Notes: a model not told the origin generated them from the letters alone. 61,318 nucleotides of DNA from CBDCBA01 sp965214125 (GCA_965214125.1 CBDCBA010000013.1:1-61318); one strand, 5' to 3'; shown: positions 41,598 through 51,106, numbered from the stretch's first letter. Numbers and translations are program-made.

Positions 41598-41626
41598 AGC
41601 CCGCGACTCGTTGAGTCGCGGCTAGG
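41598..41626. repeat. REP-like hairpin, right copy
   Basis: Exact inverted copy of 41059-41087, 20 bp upstream of the RAYT start (minus strand) and 12 bp beyond the BrkB stop. With the left copy it forms a 29-bp inverted repeat flanking 510 bp. Each arm also folds on itself. Confidence 0.85.
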
Positions 41627-41638
41627 GCGACATACAGG

Positions 41639-42991
41639 TTATCTCGGCAGGCCGGTTTTGGGTTCGTCGAGGGGTGGCACCTCGCGCGACTGGTCCACGC
41701 TGCGCCGCTCCTCCAGCTCGGCCTTGAGTTCGCGGTCCTCCTCGTCGAGCTCGTAGGGCGGGATCGGGGCCGTCTCCTGCTCCTCGGGCAGCTCGCCGCT
41801 CTTGATGCCCAGGCGGATGAAGTCGATCTCGGCATTGATTTCGGCGCCGACCAGCAGGAAGAAGGCATCGAGGTAGAACAGCAACATCAGGAACGCCACG
41901 CCCGCGACGGCGCCGTAGGTGCGGGCGTAGCTGTCGGCGGCGCCGAGGCTGCTGATGTAGAACTGGAAGCCCCACGCCGTCAGGATCCACATCACGATGC
42001 AAAAGCAACTGCCGGGGCTGAACAGGTGCAGCCGCGTCTTGACGCTCGGGCCGAACTTGTACGTCACCGCCAAGCCGCCAAAGAGCAACAGCAGGCCCAC
42101 CGTCCACCGCAACGGCCGGCCGAAGGCGCTGAACCAGCCCAAATCGATCGGCCCCAGGTTCCGCCGGGCGATCTCGTTGATGATGACCTGGCCGATCGGC
42201 AGGATGATGAGCGTCAGCAGGATCAGCACCACCAGCGCGATCGTGAGCAGCATTGCGATCGGCCGGCTCTTCCAGAGCGGGCGCATCTTTTCCCACGCCA
42301 CGTCGTAGCACTTGTCGAGCCCGGCCATCGTCATGGCCATGCCGCCGCTGGCGGTGAACAGGGCGATCACCAGCGAGATCGTCAGCAGGCCCGTTGGCGG
42401 GCGGTTGATCAGGTCGCTGACGAGGGTGACGACCGTGTCACTAATCACGCCCGGCCGATCCCCCGCCGTGCCGCCGCGCCGGCGCGGCGACGGTGCGGGC
42501 TCCTCCACCGGCGCCACGTCGACCTCCGGCCCGCTCGGCGCGGCGCCGGCGACCTCCAACGGGTCGGCGGTCGGGTCGACCACGCCCGGATCGGGCGCCG
42601 CCCCCTCGGCCGGGTCGTCAGGCTGTGTGGTGGGTTGGGTGGCCGCGGCCTCCCCCACCTCGCCCACCTCGCCGTCGACCGATTCGGTCTCGGGCGAGGT
42701 GATTTCCTCCACGATCGGCCCGGCGGCGTCGCTCAGGCTCTCGCCGGTGATGAGCACGTCCTCGAGCGAGTTGAGGATCGTCTGCGCGTCCGGCTTGACG
42801 CGGTCGGGCAGCAGCGGGATCAGCGACAGGCAGAAAATCAGGAACGGGAAGAGCGCAAACAGCCACGAATACGCCAGCGCCGCCGCCCAGACGAGCAGGT
42901 TGTCTTCGTACGTCTGGTTGTAGACGCGCTTGAGAAAGGTCCACGGGCCAACGGTCTTGGCGACGTGCGGGATGTCACGAAGGCGAGCCAC
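41639..42991 (-). CDS. YihY/BrkB family membrane protein with an acidic insert
   Basis: 450 residues. Family motifs are VYNQTYEDNLLVWAAALAYS, WLFALFPFLIFCLSLIPLLP, FTASGGMAMTMAGLDKCYDV, TYGAVAGVAFLMLLFYLDAF and FLLVGAEINAEID. Six transmembrane helices are predicted. Between helices 1 and 2 there is a ~100-residue insert of Glu, Asp, Pro and Thr (residues ~92-185), much longer than usual. The C-terminus is charged. Function is unknown despite the former ribonuclease BN name. The short intergenic spaces to both neighbours suggest read-through. Confidence 0.9.
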   Translation of the reverse strand: MARLRDIPHVAKTVGPWTFLKRVYNQTYEDNLLVWAAALAYSWLFALFPFLIFCLSLIPLLPDRVKPDAQTILNSLEDVLITGESLSDAAGPIVEEITSPETESVDGEVGEVGEAAATQPTTQPDDPAEGAAPDPGVVDPTADPLEVAGAAPSGPEVDVAPVEEPAPSPRRRGGTAGDRPGVISDTVVTLVSDLINRPPTGLLTISLVIALFTASGGMAMTMAGLDKCYDVAWEKMRPLWKSRPIAMLLTIALVVLILLTLIILPIGQVIINEIARRNLGPIDLGWFSAFGRPLRWTVGLLLLFGGLAVTYKFGPSVKTRLHLFSPGSCFCIVMWILTAWGFQFYISSLGAADSYARTYGAVAGVAFLMLLFYLDAFFLLVGAEINAEIDFIRLGIKSGELPEEQETAPIPPYELDEEDRELKAELEERRSVDQSREVPPLDEPKTGLPR

Positions 42992-43003
42992 GAGCGGCAG
43001 ATG

Positions 43004-44203
43004 CTACCGCGGCCGGGTCGCCGGTGCCGGCGCGGAATCGGCGGGCGAGAGGAAGTCGCGGAGCCAAGCCACGTCCTCCTCCACGCGCGCGTCGAACGTC
43101 CGCAGTACAACGCCGTCGCGGCCGATCACAATGCCGGTCGGAAAACTGGTGACGCCGAAATTTGCCGTGGTCCGGCCGTCGGTCCACACACCGTCAGGCG
43201 CGCCGGGAATCGGTGTCTGCTTGCCGCTGTCGAGCGCGATCGGCCAAGGCATCGAGCGGCCGCCCCAGAGCGTTTGGCGCATTTGCTCCATCTTCGGCAG
43301 GGCGACGTCAAGGGATGTCTCGCTCGCGTCGTGAACCGCGATCACCTCCAGGCCGAGCGGCTTCAGCTCGTCGTAGAGCGGCAACAACTCGGCGACCTCG
43401 ACGTGGCAGTTGCCGCACCAAACGCCCCAGAAGTGCAGCAAGACCACCTTGCCGCGCAAGTCCTCCAGCGTCAGGCCGCCTTCGGGTGTGTTGCGCCACT
43501 CGACGATGCCCTCCAGCTCCGGCGCGGGCTTGCCTTCGAGCATGAGCCAACGCTTCATGCCGACGTCGATGTCGCCTAAGTCGACCTGCTCGCCGGCGGT
43601 GAGCGTGAGGGCCCGGTCGATAAAGTACCCGCCGGTGCCAACGACCATCACCTCCGCCTCACCCGGCGGCAGGAGCAGTTCGAAGCGGTCGCCGTCGCCT
43701 TGGAATCGGTAATTTTCAGCCGTGCCGCCGGTGCCGTAGACGGTAGTTTTCGCGATCGTTCGCCCCGCTTCGGCCAAGTCGGGGCTGACCACGCGGCCGG
43801 TCACGCGGGCCGGCTCGGCGAGCGTCAGCGTGAGCGTCGCATCGCCGGTCGGATCAAACGCCCCCGTTGCCATGCGGCCGGTGGCGTGATCGATCGCCCA
43901 AAGCGTGATCGGCTGATCGGCATAGTTCAGCAACGCCACATCGTCGGCCGAGAGCTCAACGATGCCGTTGGCATTCGTCTGCTCGCCGTCGTCGTCGAGG
44001 AGCTGCTCGTGGATGGAGCGAATGAACTGCTCCTCCCACGTCCCGTTCTTATCGGCGCAGTACGCGAGGAAGCGCGTGACCGTCACGCCCGCGACGGGCT
44101 CGTTCCGCTCGTCGACCACGCGGACCGTCAGCGGCCCGGCCGACGTGAGGCCGGCAAGCATCAGCAGGCAGCCAAGGGCGAGGGCGATCGGGCGACGCGG
44201 CAT
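43004..44203 (-). CDS. Secreted thioredoxin-like (TlpA/ResA) protein with carboxypeptidase-regulatory-like domain
   Basis: 399 residues. The signal peptide is LALGCLLMLAGLTSAGP. Residues ~25-220 contain Ig-like strands (VRVVDERNEPVAGVTVTRFL, TLTLAEPARVTGRVVSPDLA) of the carboxypeptidase-regulatory kind. The redoxin domain follows: LEDLRGKVVLLHFWGVWCGN with the active site CGNC (about residues 262-265), and FGVTSFPTGIVIGRDG with the cis-Pro. It probably reduces or shuffles disulfides in the periplasm. Substrate unknown. It is 12 bp upstream of the BrkB gene on the same strand. Confidence 0.88.
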   Translation of the reverse strand: MPRRPIALALGCLLMLAGLTSAGPLTVRVVDERNEPVAGVTVTRFLAYCADKNGTWEEQFIRSIHEQLLDDDGEQTNANGIVELSADDVALLNYADQPITLWAIDHATGRMATGAFDPTGDATLTLTLAEPARVTGRVVSPDLAEAGRTIAKTTVYGTGGTAENYRFQGDGDRFELLLPPGEAEVMVVGTGGYFIDRALTLTAGEQVDLGDIDVGMKRWLMLEGKPAPELEGIVEWRNTPEGGLTLEDLRGKVVLLHFWGVWCGNCHVEVAELLPLYDELKPLGLEVIAVHDASETSLDVALPKMEQMRQTLWGGRSMPWPIALDSGKQTPIPGAPDGVWTDGRTTANFGVTSFPTGIVIGRDGVVLRTFDARVEEDVAWLRDFLSPADSAPAPATRPR

Positions 44204-44253
44204 CCGGGAACCGTAGCTGTCGCCGGCCGACGCGGACGACCGATAACCCGAAG

Positions 44254-46968
44254 GTGGCCCTTCGCCTGATCGCGCTCCTGTGCCTGCTCCTCGCCGCCTC
44301 GCCGGCCGTCTCGTCCGAAGACGCGCCGCCTGAGCCGCGCGTGCTGCACGTGTTCGACTTCGAGGAGCGCGACGACGGCAACTTCGAGGAGACGCCGATG
44401 CACTTCGCCCGCGTGGTCGGGCACGGCCTGCCCCACTGGGTGCGCGGGCGGCTGACGACCGACGCCGCGCGGTCGGGGCGGCACAGCTTTCGCCTCGACC
44501 TCAACGGCGGCAGCGCGGTTTACCGCCTGAACGCCGGCGTGCTGCCGGTGCGCAGCGGTGGCCGCTACCGCGTGGCGGGACACGTGCGCACAAGCGATCT
44601 GGAGCATGCCCGCGCCCGCATCATCGCCTACTGCGTCGACCGCGAGGGCCGACGCCTGCCCGAGACGCTCCGCCGCACCGCGCCGCTCGTCACGCCGGGC
44701 CAGAGCCCCACCTGGTTGGCGGCCGAGGTGACGGTCGACGTTCACGATGACGACGCGGCCTGGCTCGTGGTGGAGCTCGCCCTGCTCCAGCCCGACGCCG
44801 CCGCCGAGGGAGAGCCGGGCACGCCCGACGACGTGGGCCGCTATTTGCAGGATGTGCGCGGCACCGCGTGGTTCGACGACGTGGTCGTCAGCCGGGTTCC
44901 CCTGCTGCGGGTGGAGCGGCCCGGCAACGCCGGAGTCTTCGCCAGCGGCGACGCCGTCGCGTTGCGGCTGGTGGCCAACGACGCCGACTCGCAGGACCTC
45001 GCGGCCCAGGGCGTGGTCGTGGGCGCCGATGGCCGCGTCTGGTGGCACGGCGAGGCGCGGCCGCTCGCGGCGACGGCAGCGCACGAGCGGCCGTTCACGT
45101 TCGACGTCGGCACGTTGCCGCCGGGCTGGTATCGGCTGTCGATGACGGTCGGCCGGCGCGATGGCGCCGACGCCGCGGCCGACACCCACGCGGAGACTGC
45201 CTTTGTCATGCTCGCCCCGCCGCTGGGCGACGTTCGCTCGCCGCGGGATGCCCGCCTGAACCTCGACGCGGTCGGCCTCGCCGCGAGCGCGTGGGACGAC
45301 CTGCCGGCACTGCTGGGCGACCTGAACGCCGGGCGCGTCGAAATCGCGCTCTGGGGCGGGCCGGGCGACAACGATGTGGTCGTCGATCCCGAGCCGCTCG
45401 ATCGCCTCGCCGCCGGCCTGCGCCCGCTCGACGTGCGCATCGGCGGCGCCTTCGTCGGACCCGGCGTGGAACTACGCGAGGCCAGCGGCGGCGAAACGCG
45501 GTGGGCCGAGCTGCTGCCTTACCTGAACCCGGCCGCCTCCGACGGCGTCGGCGACCTCTGGCGGGCGTCGCTGGGCTATCTCGTCAGCCGGCACGCCCTC
45601 TCAGTCGACGCCTGGTCGGTGGGCACCGCTGACGACGCTCATCTCTTCGCGGGCGACGCGCGGCAGCGACGCGGGTACGACGCCTTCGCAACCGTCGTGC
45701 GCGACCTTGTCGCCGACGCCGACCTCGCGCTCGCGTGGCCGGCGCGGCGGGACCGGGCGGCACTGGTCGGCCTGCGCCCCGCGAGCGTCGCGCTCGTGGT
45801 GCCCAGTGATGTGCTGCCGTCGCAGATCGGCGCGTACGTCGCGGACGCCCCCGCGGGCGAGGCGGCCGCGTTGTCCCTGCACCTGCGCTCGATCGACCCC
45901 GCCACCTACGGCCGCCTGCCCGCGCTGGCCGACTTCGCCGAACGCATCGTCCACGGCCTGGCGACGCGGACCGGCCGCATCACGCTGCCGCTGCCGTTCG
46001 CCGGCGGGAGCGATCGGTTCGAGCCGACCGAGTCGTACCTCGTGCTGCACACGCTGTCGCGCCACCTCGCGGGGCGCCGCTACGCCGGCACGATCGACGC
46101 CGGGCCCGACGCCGTCGCGATGCTCTTCGCCGACGACGCCGGCCGCGGCACGCTCGTGCTCTGGAACGAGCGGCTGGCCTTCGACGCGCCGCCGATCGAC
46201 ACAACGCTTGGCATCAGTCTGGGCGACGACGCGCACCAGGTCGACGTGTGGGGAAACGCGACGCCGATCGAGCCGAGCGAGGCCGAGGCACGCGACGGCC
46301 TGGCGACGGCGTCGATTGGCCGAATGCCGACGGTCGTGACGAACGTCGACGCCGGCCTCACGCGGCTGCGGCAAAGCCTGCGGCTGGACGACCCGTCGAT
46401 CGAGTCGAGCTTTCGCCCGCACGCCCGGCGGCTGCTGCTGACCAACACGACGCCGCAGACCATCAGCGGCACGCTCCAGGTGGCGGCGCCGGGCGGGTGG
46501 GACGTCACGCTGCCCGACGTGCGCTTCAGCCTTCAACCGGGCGAGACGCTCGACCGGCCTATCGAGCTGCGCATCCCGTACAACGCCGACGCGGGCGAGC
46601 ATCGACTCGACGCCTACCTCCGGGCCAATCTCGACGGCCAGCCGCGCCGGCTGCGTGTGGCGGTGCCGGTGGCGATCGGGCTGCGCGACATCGGGCTCAG
46701 CACGCTCGCGCGGCGGGACGGAAGCGACTTGCTCGTCGAGCAAATGATCGTCAACTATGGGACGGAGCCGGCGAACTTCACGGCCTTCGTGCTGCTGCCC
46801 GGCTTTGCGCGGCAGGAGCGGCTCGTACTCGACTTGCCCGCGGGCGAGTCGACCCGCGCCACCTTCCGCATCCGCGGCGCCGCGGCCTTGCCGGCCGGAA
46901 CCGCCATGCGCAGCGGCCTCCGCGAGCGCGGCGGCGAGCGCGTGCTGAACGACCGCATGGAGCTTTAG
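44254..46968 (+). CDS. Large secreted protein with carbohydrate-binding-like N-terminus
   Basis: 904 residues from GTG. The signal peptide is LIALLCLLLAASPAVSS. The N-terminal ~200 residues form a jelly-roll-like domain (LHVFDFEERDDGNFEETPMH, FRLDLNGGSAVYRLN, FDDVVVSRVPLLRVERPG). The middle (~300-680) resembles a TIM-barrel glycosidase with an uncertain active site. The C-terminus (RRLLLTNTTPQTISGTLQVA, VRFSLQPGETLDRPIELRIP) is an NPCBM/NEW3-like Ig domain. No catalytic pair could be assigned. It is divergent from the TlpA-like gene with a ~50-bp gap. Confidence 0.65.
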   Translation: MALRLIALLCLLLAASPAVSSEDAPPEPRVLHVFDFEERDDGNFEETPMHFARVVGHGLPHWVRGRLTTDAARSGRHSFRLDLNGGSAVYRLNAGVLPVRSGGRYRVAGHVRTSDLEHARARIIAYCVDREGRRLPETLRRTAPLVTPGQSPTWLAAEVTVDVHDDDAAWLVVELALLQPDAAAEGEPGTPDDVGRYLQDVRGTAWFDDVVVSRVPLLRVERPGNAGVFASGDAVALRLVANDADSQDLAAQGVVVGADGRVWWHGEARPLAATAAHERPFTFDVGTLPPGWYRLSMTVGRRDGADAAADTHAETAFVMLAPPLGDVRSPRDARLNLDAVGLAASAWDDLPALLGDLNAGRVEIALWGGPGDNDVVVDPEPLDRLAAGLRPLDVRIGGAFVGPGVELREASGGETRWAELLPYLNPAASDGVGDLWRASLGYLVSRHALSVDAWSVGTADDAHLFAGDARQRRGYDAFATVVRDLVADADLALAWPARRDRAALVGLRPASVALVVPSDVLPSQIGAYVADAPAGEAAALSLHLRSIDPATYGRLPALADFAERIVHGLATRTGRITLPLPFAGGSDRFEPTESYLVLHTLSRHLAGRRYAGTIDAGPDAVAMLFADDAGRGTLVLWNERLAFDAPPIDTTLGISLGDDAHQVDVWGNATPIEPSEAEARDGLATASIGRMPTVVTNVDAGLTRLRQSLRLDDPSIESSFRPHARRLLLTNTTPQTISGTLQVAAPGGWDVTLPDVRFSLQPGETLDRPIELRIPYNADAGEHRLDAYLRANLDGQPRRLRVAVPVAIGLRDIGLSTLARRDGSDLLVEQMIVNYGTEPANFTAFVLLPGFARQERLVLDLPAGESTRATFRIRGAAALPAGTAMRSGLRERGGERVLNDRMEL

Positions 46969-46976
46969 CCGTCGCG

Positions 46977-48167
46977 TTACTCCGCGATCGCCTGCGCCTC
47001 GGCCGCATCCACGCGGCGGCGGAATCGGCTCGCCTCGGCGGCAATGCCCTCGAGCACCACGAGGTAGACGATCATAAATCCCAGGAAGACCAGCGCCAGC
47101 ACGCCGAGGATGCATAACCCGATGCACCCGCCAGCGATGGACCAGTCGCTCGGCCCGTTGCCCCCGCCCTGCGCCCAGCTCACCAGCGCGATGACGCCCG
47201 CCAGCAGGAACATCGCGAAGCCGGTCGCGAGCGTGCCGTACATGCCCCACGCCGCCAGGTCGCAGCGGTCGGCGAGCTGCTGGTCCGGGATCCGCCGCGC
47301 CAGCGCCGCCAGGTAGAGCGCGATCGTCGGGTGGCCCGCCAAGGCGACCAGCGACAGCCCGATGGCCGCGATCTCCAGCGGCGTCGCGTACCCGCGCAGC
47401 GACGGCAGCGTCGAGAGCCACCCGAGCACCGCCGCGGCGAAGCCGACGCCGATCAGCACGCGGGCGACGACGCGGCGCGTGCCGTACTTGTCCTCGCCCC
47501 GCCCCGTCGGGTCGCGGCCCGTCAGCAGCCACGCACCGATGAGGCCAAGCGTTGTCAGCGTCGTCTCGAACAGCGCGCTGACGATGGCGTTGTCGGTCGT
47601 GATCCCCAGCACGATGCCGACCGGGATGCTGGCGATCAGCGACCAGAAGAGCAGCCGGGCGCCGAGCACGAGGCGGCCCAGCCAGTCGGCGTTGGCGTAG
47701 GCAAAGTCGTCCCCCTTGCCGCTGGCCGCGACGGGCGTGCCGCACTCGGGGCAGCGGCCGTTCAGCGGCAACCCCTTGAGCGCGTAGCCGCAGCGTGGGC
47801 ACTTGCGGTCGTCGAGCACGTGCGTCGCCTTGGCCCGCGCCGGCTTGGGCGGGGGCGGCGGGTCGGGGTCGGGCGTCAGGTCGTACTCGCCAAAGTCGTC
47901 GGCCGGGTTCTCGGAGGTGAAGACCCGCTCGTTCGCCGGGCCGACCGCGTCGCTGCGCAGGTCGAAGGGGTCGATCAGCTTGGCATCCTCGGCGGCGCGG
48001 GCGTCGCGCAGCGGGTCGGCCGGAAGCTGCGCCCGGCCGTCGTCGGCGTCGCCGGGGAGCAGATGGATGATCGGATCGTCCGCCTCGTCGGCCGGCGTCG
48101 GCGAGGCGAACGGATCGCGCCGCTCGGCGTCGTCCCTGGCATCATCGCGTCCGTCCGCCATTGCCAC
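46977..48167 (-). CDS. Zinc-ribbon multi-pass membrane protein
   Basis: 396 residues. The first ~115 residues are acidic and Pro-rich (DLTPDPDPPPPPKPARAK). A zinc ribbon follows, DDRKCPRCGYALKGLPLNGR then CPECG. At least six transmembrane helices come next (WSLIASIPVGIVLGITT, VARVLIGVGFAAAVLGWL, ISLV and related). The domain order zinc-ribbon then membrane helices recurs in planctomycetes with no known function. It is divergent from recX. Confidence 0.75.
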   Translation of the reverse strand: MAMADGRDDARDDAERRDPFASPTPADEADDPIIHLLPGDADDGRAQLPADPLRDARAAEDAKLIDPFDLRSDAVGPANERVFTSENPADDFGEYDLTPDPDPPPPPKPARAKATHVLDDRKCPRCGYALKGLPLNGRCPECGTPVAASGKGDDFAYANADWLGRLVLGARLLFWSLIASIPVGIVLGITTDNAIVSALFETTLTTLGLIGAWLLTGRDPTGRGEDKYGTRRVVARVLIGVGFAAAVLGWLSTLPSLRGYATPLEIAAIGLSLVALAGHPTIALYLAALARRIPDQQLADRCDLAAWGMYGTLATGFAMFLLAGVIALVSWAQGGGNGPSDWSIAGGCIGLCILGVLALVFLGFMIVYLVVLEGIAAEASRFRRRVDAAEAQAIAE

Positions 48168-48198
48168 ACCTTATGGCGGCCCGCGATACAATCCCGCG

Positions 48199-48837
48199 AT
48201 GCCCACGATCACCCGCATCGAGGAGCAGCGCCGCCGCAAGAACCGCCGCAGCATCTACATCGACGGCGACTTCGCCTTCGGCGTGAACGTGACCGTTGTC
48301 GCCCGCTTCCGCCTGCGCGAAGGCATGGCCGTCGACGCGGCGCTCGTCGAGCAGATCGAGGTCGGCGAGGTTCGCCAGGAATGCTTCGACCACGCCCTGC
48401 GCCTGCTCGGCCAGCGGATGCAAAGCGAGCGCGAGCTCCGCCAAAAGCTCGGCCGCAAGGACTGCGGGGCGAAGGTGATCGACGCCGTCGTCGCTGAATG
48501 CAAGCGGCTGGGCTACGTGGATGACGCAAAGTATGCCGCCGGCCGCGCGGGCGACGCGGCCACGCTCAAGCGGCACGGCAAGCAGCGGGCCGTGCAGGAG
48601 TTGCTGGCCAAAGGGGTTGACAAGTCGACCGCCGAATCCGCCGCCACCGCCGCCTACGCCGACGTCGATCCGGTCGAGTCGGCGATGGAGCTGGCGACCA
48701 AAAAGGCGCCGTCGCTGCAACGCTTTGACCACCCGACGCGGGTCCGCCGGCTAAGCGGCTTCCTCCAACGCCGCGGCTTCGACTTCGACACCGTCCGCAC
48801 CGTTGTCGACCGCGTGCTGAGCGACACCGACGGTTAG
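48199..48837 (+). CDS. recX: Regulatory protein RecX
   Basis: 212 residues from ATG 48199. The family pattern is visible in three helical repeats: FDHALRLLGQRMQSERELRQ, KLGRKDCGAKVIDAVVAECK, RLGYVDDAKYAAG with FLQRRGFDFDTVRTVVDRVL. RecX binds RecA filaments and limits recombination. recA is not in this window. The stop codon TAG (48835-48837) is shared with the target site of an IS5-type element. Confidence 0.9.
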   Translation: MPTITRIEEQRRRKNRRSIYIDGDFAFGVNVTVVARFRLREGMAVDAALVEQIEVGEVRQECFDHALRLLGQRMQSERELRQKLGRKDCGAKVIDAVVAECKRLGYVDDAKYAAGRAGDAATLKRHGKQRAVQELLAKGVDKSTAESAATAAYADVDPVESAMELATKKAPSLQRFDHPTRVRRLSGFLQRRGFDFDTVRTVVDRVLSDTDG

Positions 48838-49554
48838 GAGCCGTTTGAAAATGGCACGCGGTTCGCGCACGCCTGGCATGAGCAGGCAGCCCGAGCGTGA
48901 CGACGTGACGCTGAATGACCAGCAGTGGGCGGCGGTCGAGCCGCTGATCCCCAGAAGCACCGCCCGCACCGGCTGGCCCATGGCCGACCGGCGGACCATG
49001 TTCGAGGGCATGCTCTACCAGCTCGTCGTCGGCTGCCAATGGCGACACGTCCCGCGGCCCCGCTACGGCACCGCTACGGCACCGGTGCAGGCTTCGCCTG
49101 CACGCCTGGGGCACCGTCTACCACCACTTCAACCGCTGGCAGCTTCAACCGCTGGCAGCTTCAACCGCTGGCGGCGTCAGGGCGTCTTCGACAGGCTCGC
49201 CAACCGCCTGCGGTTGCGGGTGGACGAGCAGGGCCTGATCGACTGGTCGGTCCTGTGCGCCGACGGGATGAGCATCTGGGCGTTGGCCTGCGCGGCCGGC
49301 GGCCGCCTCTCCCCGTGCGGCCGCCTCTCCCCGTGCGGCCGCCTCTCCCCGTCCTCCACCCGGACGAGCGGGAGCCGGCCGACCACGCCCTGGGACGCTC
49401 TCGGGGCGGGGAACGTCGTCGAGCGCCGGGTGCGGGGCCTGAAACGCTACCGCCGGGTCGCCACGCGGAGCGAAAAGCTCGCCGTGAACTACATGGCATT
49501 CGTGAAGCTCGCCGTCGCCCGCGACCTCCTCGAACTCCTGTTCTCAAACGGCAA
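48838..49554 (+). mobile_element. IS5-family insertion sequence in the recX stop codon, dead transposase
   Basis: The left end GAGCCGTTTGAAAATGG and the right end, read inverted, TTGCCGTTTGAGAACAGG share nine consecutive bases after the first two. The flanks are TTAG (48834-48837) and CTAG (49555-49558), both YTAR, as preferred by IS5 elements. The element therefore landed on the recX stop and the stop remains TAG. The single transposase is broken. Confidence 0.82.
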
Positions 49555-49558
49555 CTAG
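48851..49558 (+). pseudogene. IS5-type transposase disrupted by tandem duplications
   Basis: The frame starts MARGSRTPGMSRQ and contains VTLNDQQWAAVEPLIPRS and MFEGMLYQLVVGCQWRHVP. It changes frame after an 11-bp duplication (49062-49083, x2) and a 16-bp repeat (49127-49174, x3). A palindrome TGCAGGCTTCGCCTGCA (49086-49102) sits between them. The frame recovers with WRRQGVFDRLANRLRLRVDE, then carries an in-frame 18-bp repeat (49301-49354, x3, GRLSPC), and ends ERRVRGLKRYRRVATRSEKL (catalytic-Glu region). The middle of the DDE domain is missing. Confidence 0.82.
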
Positions 49559-49646
49559 TCCAAGCTGGGTTCGGCGGTTGATCCGCGAGCTGACCCCGGT
49601 CACGGCGGGCGCGAATTCTGCTACGCTGGCGGCGTTCAGGAGCCAA

Positions 49647-51020
49647 ATGACTTACCCCACCCGCCCCGCCGCCGTTGTCGCCAGTGGCCTTGTTGTTGCC
49701 GCCGTTGTCCCGACCGCTCATGCCCAGCAGTGGCGTGATGATGCGAACGCTCGCATCGAGCAGCACCGCAAGGGCGACCTGTCCGTCCGCGTGGTCGACG
49801 CCCAGGGCAACGCCGTCGGCGGGGTAGCGGTCGATTTGCAGATGCAGAACCACGCCTTCGGCTTCGGCACCGCCGTGACGGCCAGCCACATCACGGGCAG
49901 CGATGCCGACGACGCCATCTACCGCGAGAAGGTGCTGGAGAACTTCAACCACGTGGTCTTCGAGAACGATTTGAAGTGGCCCGCCTGGGACGGCCAGTGG
50001 GGGCCGAACTTCAACGAAACCCAGACGTTTCAGGCCCTCGACTGGCTCGATGCCAACCGTCTGCCGGCCCGCGGGCACTACCTGAGCTGGGCCACCTGGG
50101 GCAGCTACGACGCGCACGGCGGCGACGCGGACATTACCACGCTCAAGCCGCGCCTGTTCGACCACATCACCGCCAAGGCCGGCACAATCGGCAATCGCGT
50201 TTACGAGTGGGACGTGATCAACCATCCCGTTGGCTGGAAGAACGACACGTACGTCAACCGCACCGAGGACGCCGGCCTGTACGCCAACGGGCTCGACTTC
50301 TACGCCGACATCATCGAGCACAGCCGCGCCAGCGTGCCCGAGGGGACGAAGCTCTGGATCAACGAGGACAACATCCTCGCCGGCGGGCTCTCAGACGAGT
50401 ACGAGACCGTGATCCAGCACCTGAAGGATGCCGGCCAGGCGCCTGACGGCGTGGGGTTCCAGGGACACTTCATCGAGGAGTGGAACCGGATCAAATCGCC
50501 CGAAACGCTTTACGCAAACATGGAGCGGTTTGCGGCCCTCGTGCCCAGCCTGCGGGTAACGGAGTTCGACATCGACGTCGGCGACGACGACGCCCGCCAG
50601 GCGGAGTTGCTGCGTGATTACCTGACGGTCATGTTCAGCCACGCCGACATGGAGGCCGTCACGATGTGGGGCTTCTGGGAAGGTCGCCATTGGAGAGAAG
50701 ACGCCGCCTTGTACCAAGACGACTGGACTGAAAAGGCGGCCCTGCTGGCGTACCAGGATCTTGTCTTCGACCAGTGGTGGACCGACGAACGGCTCGATCT
50801 CGGCGCGGACGGCGAGGCGGGCCTGCGGGCGTTTCTGGGCGATTACACCGCGACCGTGACGATCGACGGCGTGACCTACGCGCACGACTTCAGCCTCGAC
50901 GGCGGGGGCATCTCGCTCCAGATCCAGGTGCCTGAGCCCGGCGTCGCGTCGCTGCTGCTCCTGGGCGTTCCGGCGGCCTTACGCCGCCGTCGGCGGACGG
51001 GACGGGCGCGGGTCCGATAG
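49647..51020 (+). CDS. GH10-like protein with PEP-CTERM tail, catalytic acid/base replaced
   Basis: 457 residues, ATG with ribosome site CAGGAGCC. The signal peptide is VVASGLVVAAVVPTAHA. An N-terminal Ig-like part (LSVRVVDAQGNAVGGVAVDL) leads to a GH10 barrel: FNHVVFENDLKWPAWDGQWG, GFQGHFIEEW, VTEFDIDVGDD with the nucleophile Glu306, MWGFWEGRHW. The usual acid/base motif WDVVNE is WDVINH, so His193 stands where Glu should be. The C-terminus is a PEP-CTERM signal (VPEPGVASLLLLGVPAALRR). The recX-linked IS lies upstream. Confidence 0.88.
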   Translation: MTYPTRPAAVVASGLVVAAVVPTAHAQQWRDDANARIEQHRKGDLSVRVVDAQGNAVGGVAVDLQMQNHAFGFGTAVTASHITGSDADDAIYREKVLENFNHVVFENDLKWPAWDGQWGPNFNETQTFQALDWLDANRLPARGHYLSWATWGSYDAHGGDADITTLKPRLFDHITAKAGTIGNRVYEWDVINHPVGWKNDTYVNRTEDAGLYANGLDFYADIIEHSRASVPEGTKLWINEDNILAGGLSDEYETVIQHLKDAGQAPDGVGFQGHFIEEWNRIKSPETLYANMERFAALVPSLRVTEFDIDVGDDDARQAELLRDYLTVMFSHADMEAVTMWGFWEGRHWREDAALYQDDWTEKAALLAYQDLVFDQWWTDERLDLGADGEAGLRAFLGDYTATVTIDGVTYAHDFSLDGGGISLQIQVPEPGVASLLLLGVPAALRRRRRTGRARVR

Positions 51021-51106
51021 CCTGTTCAGGCTGTCGCGGTCGCAAGATTCAGCGCGGCCATACCGGTCAATCTGGTTATGATGGTCCTCACATGAGAGAG
51101 GGACCC

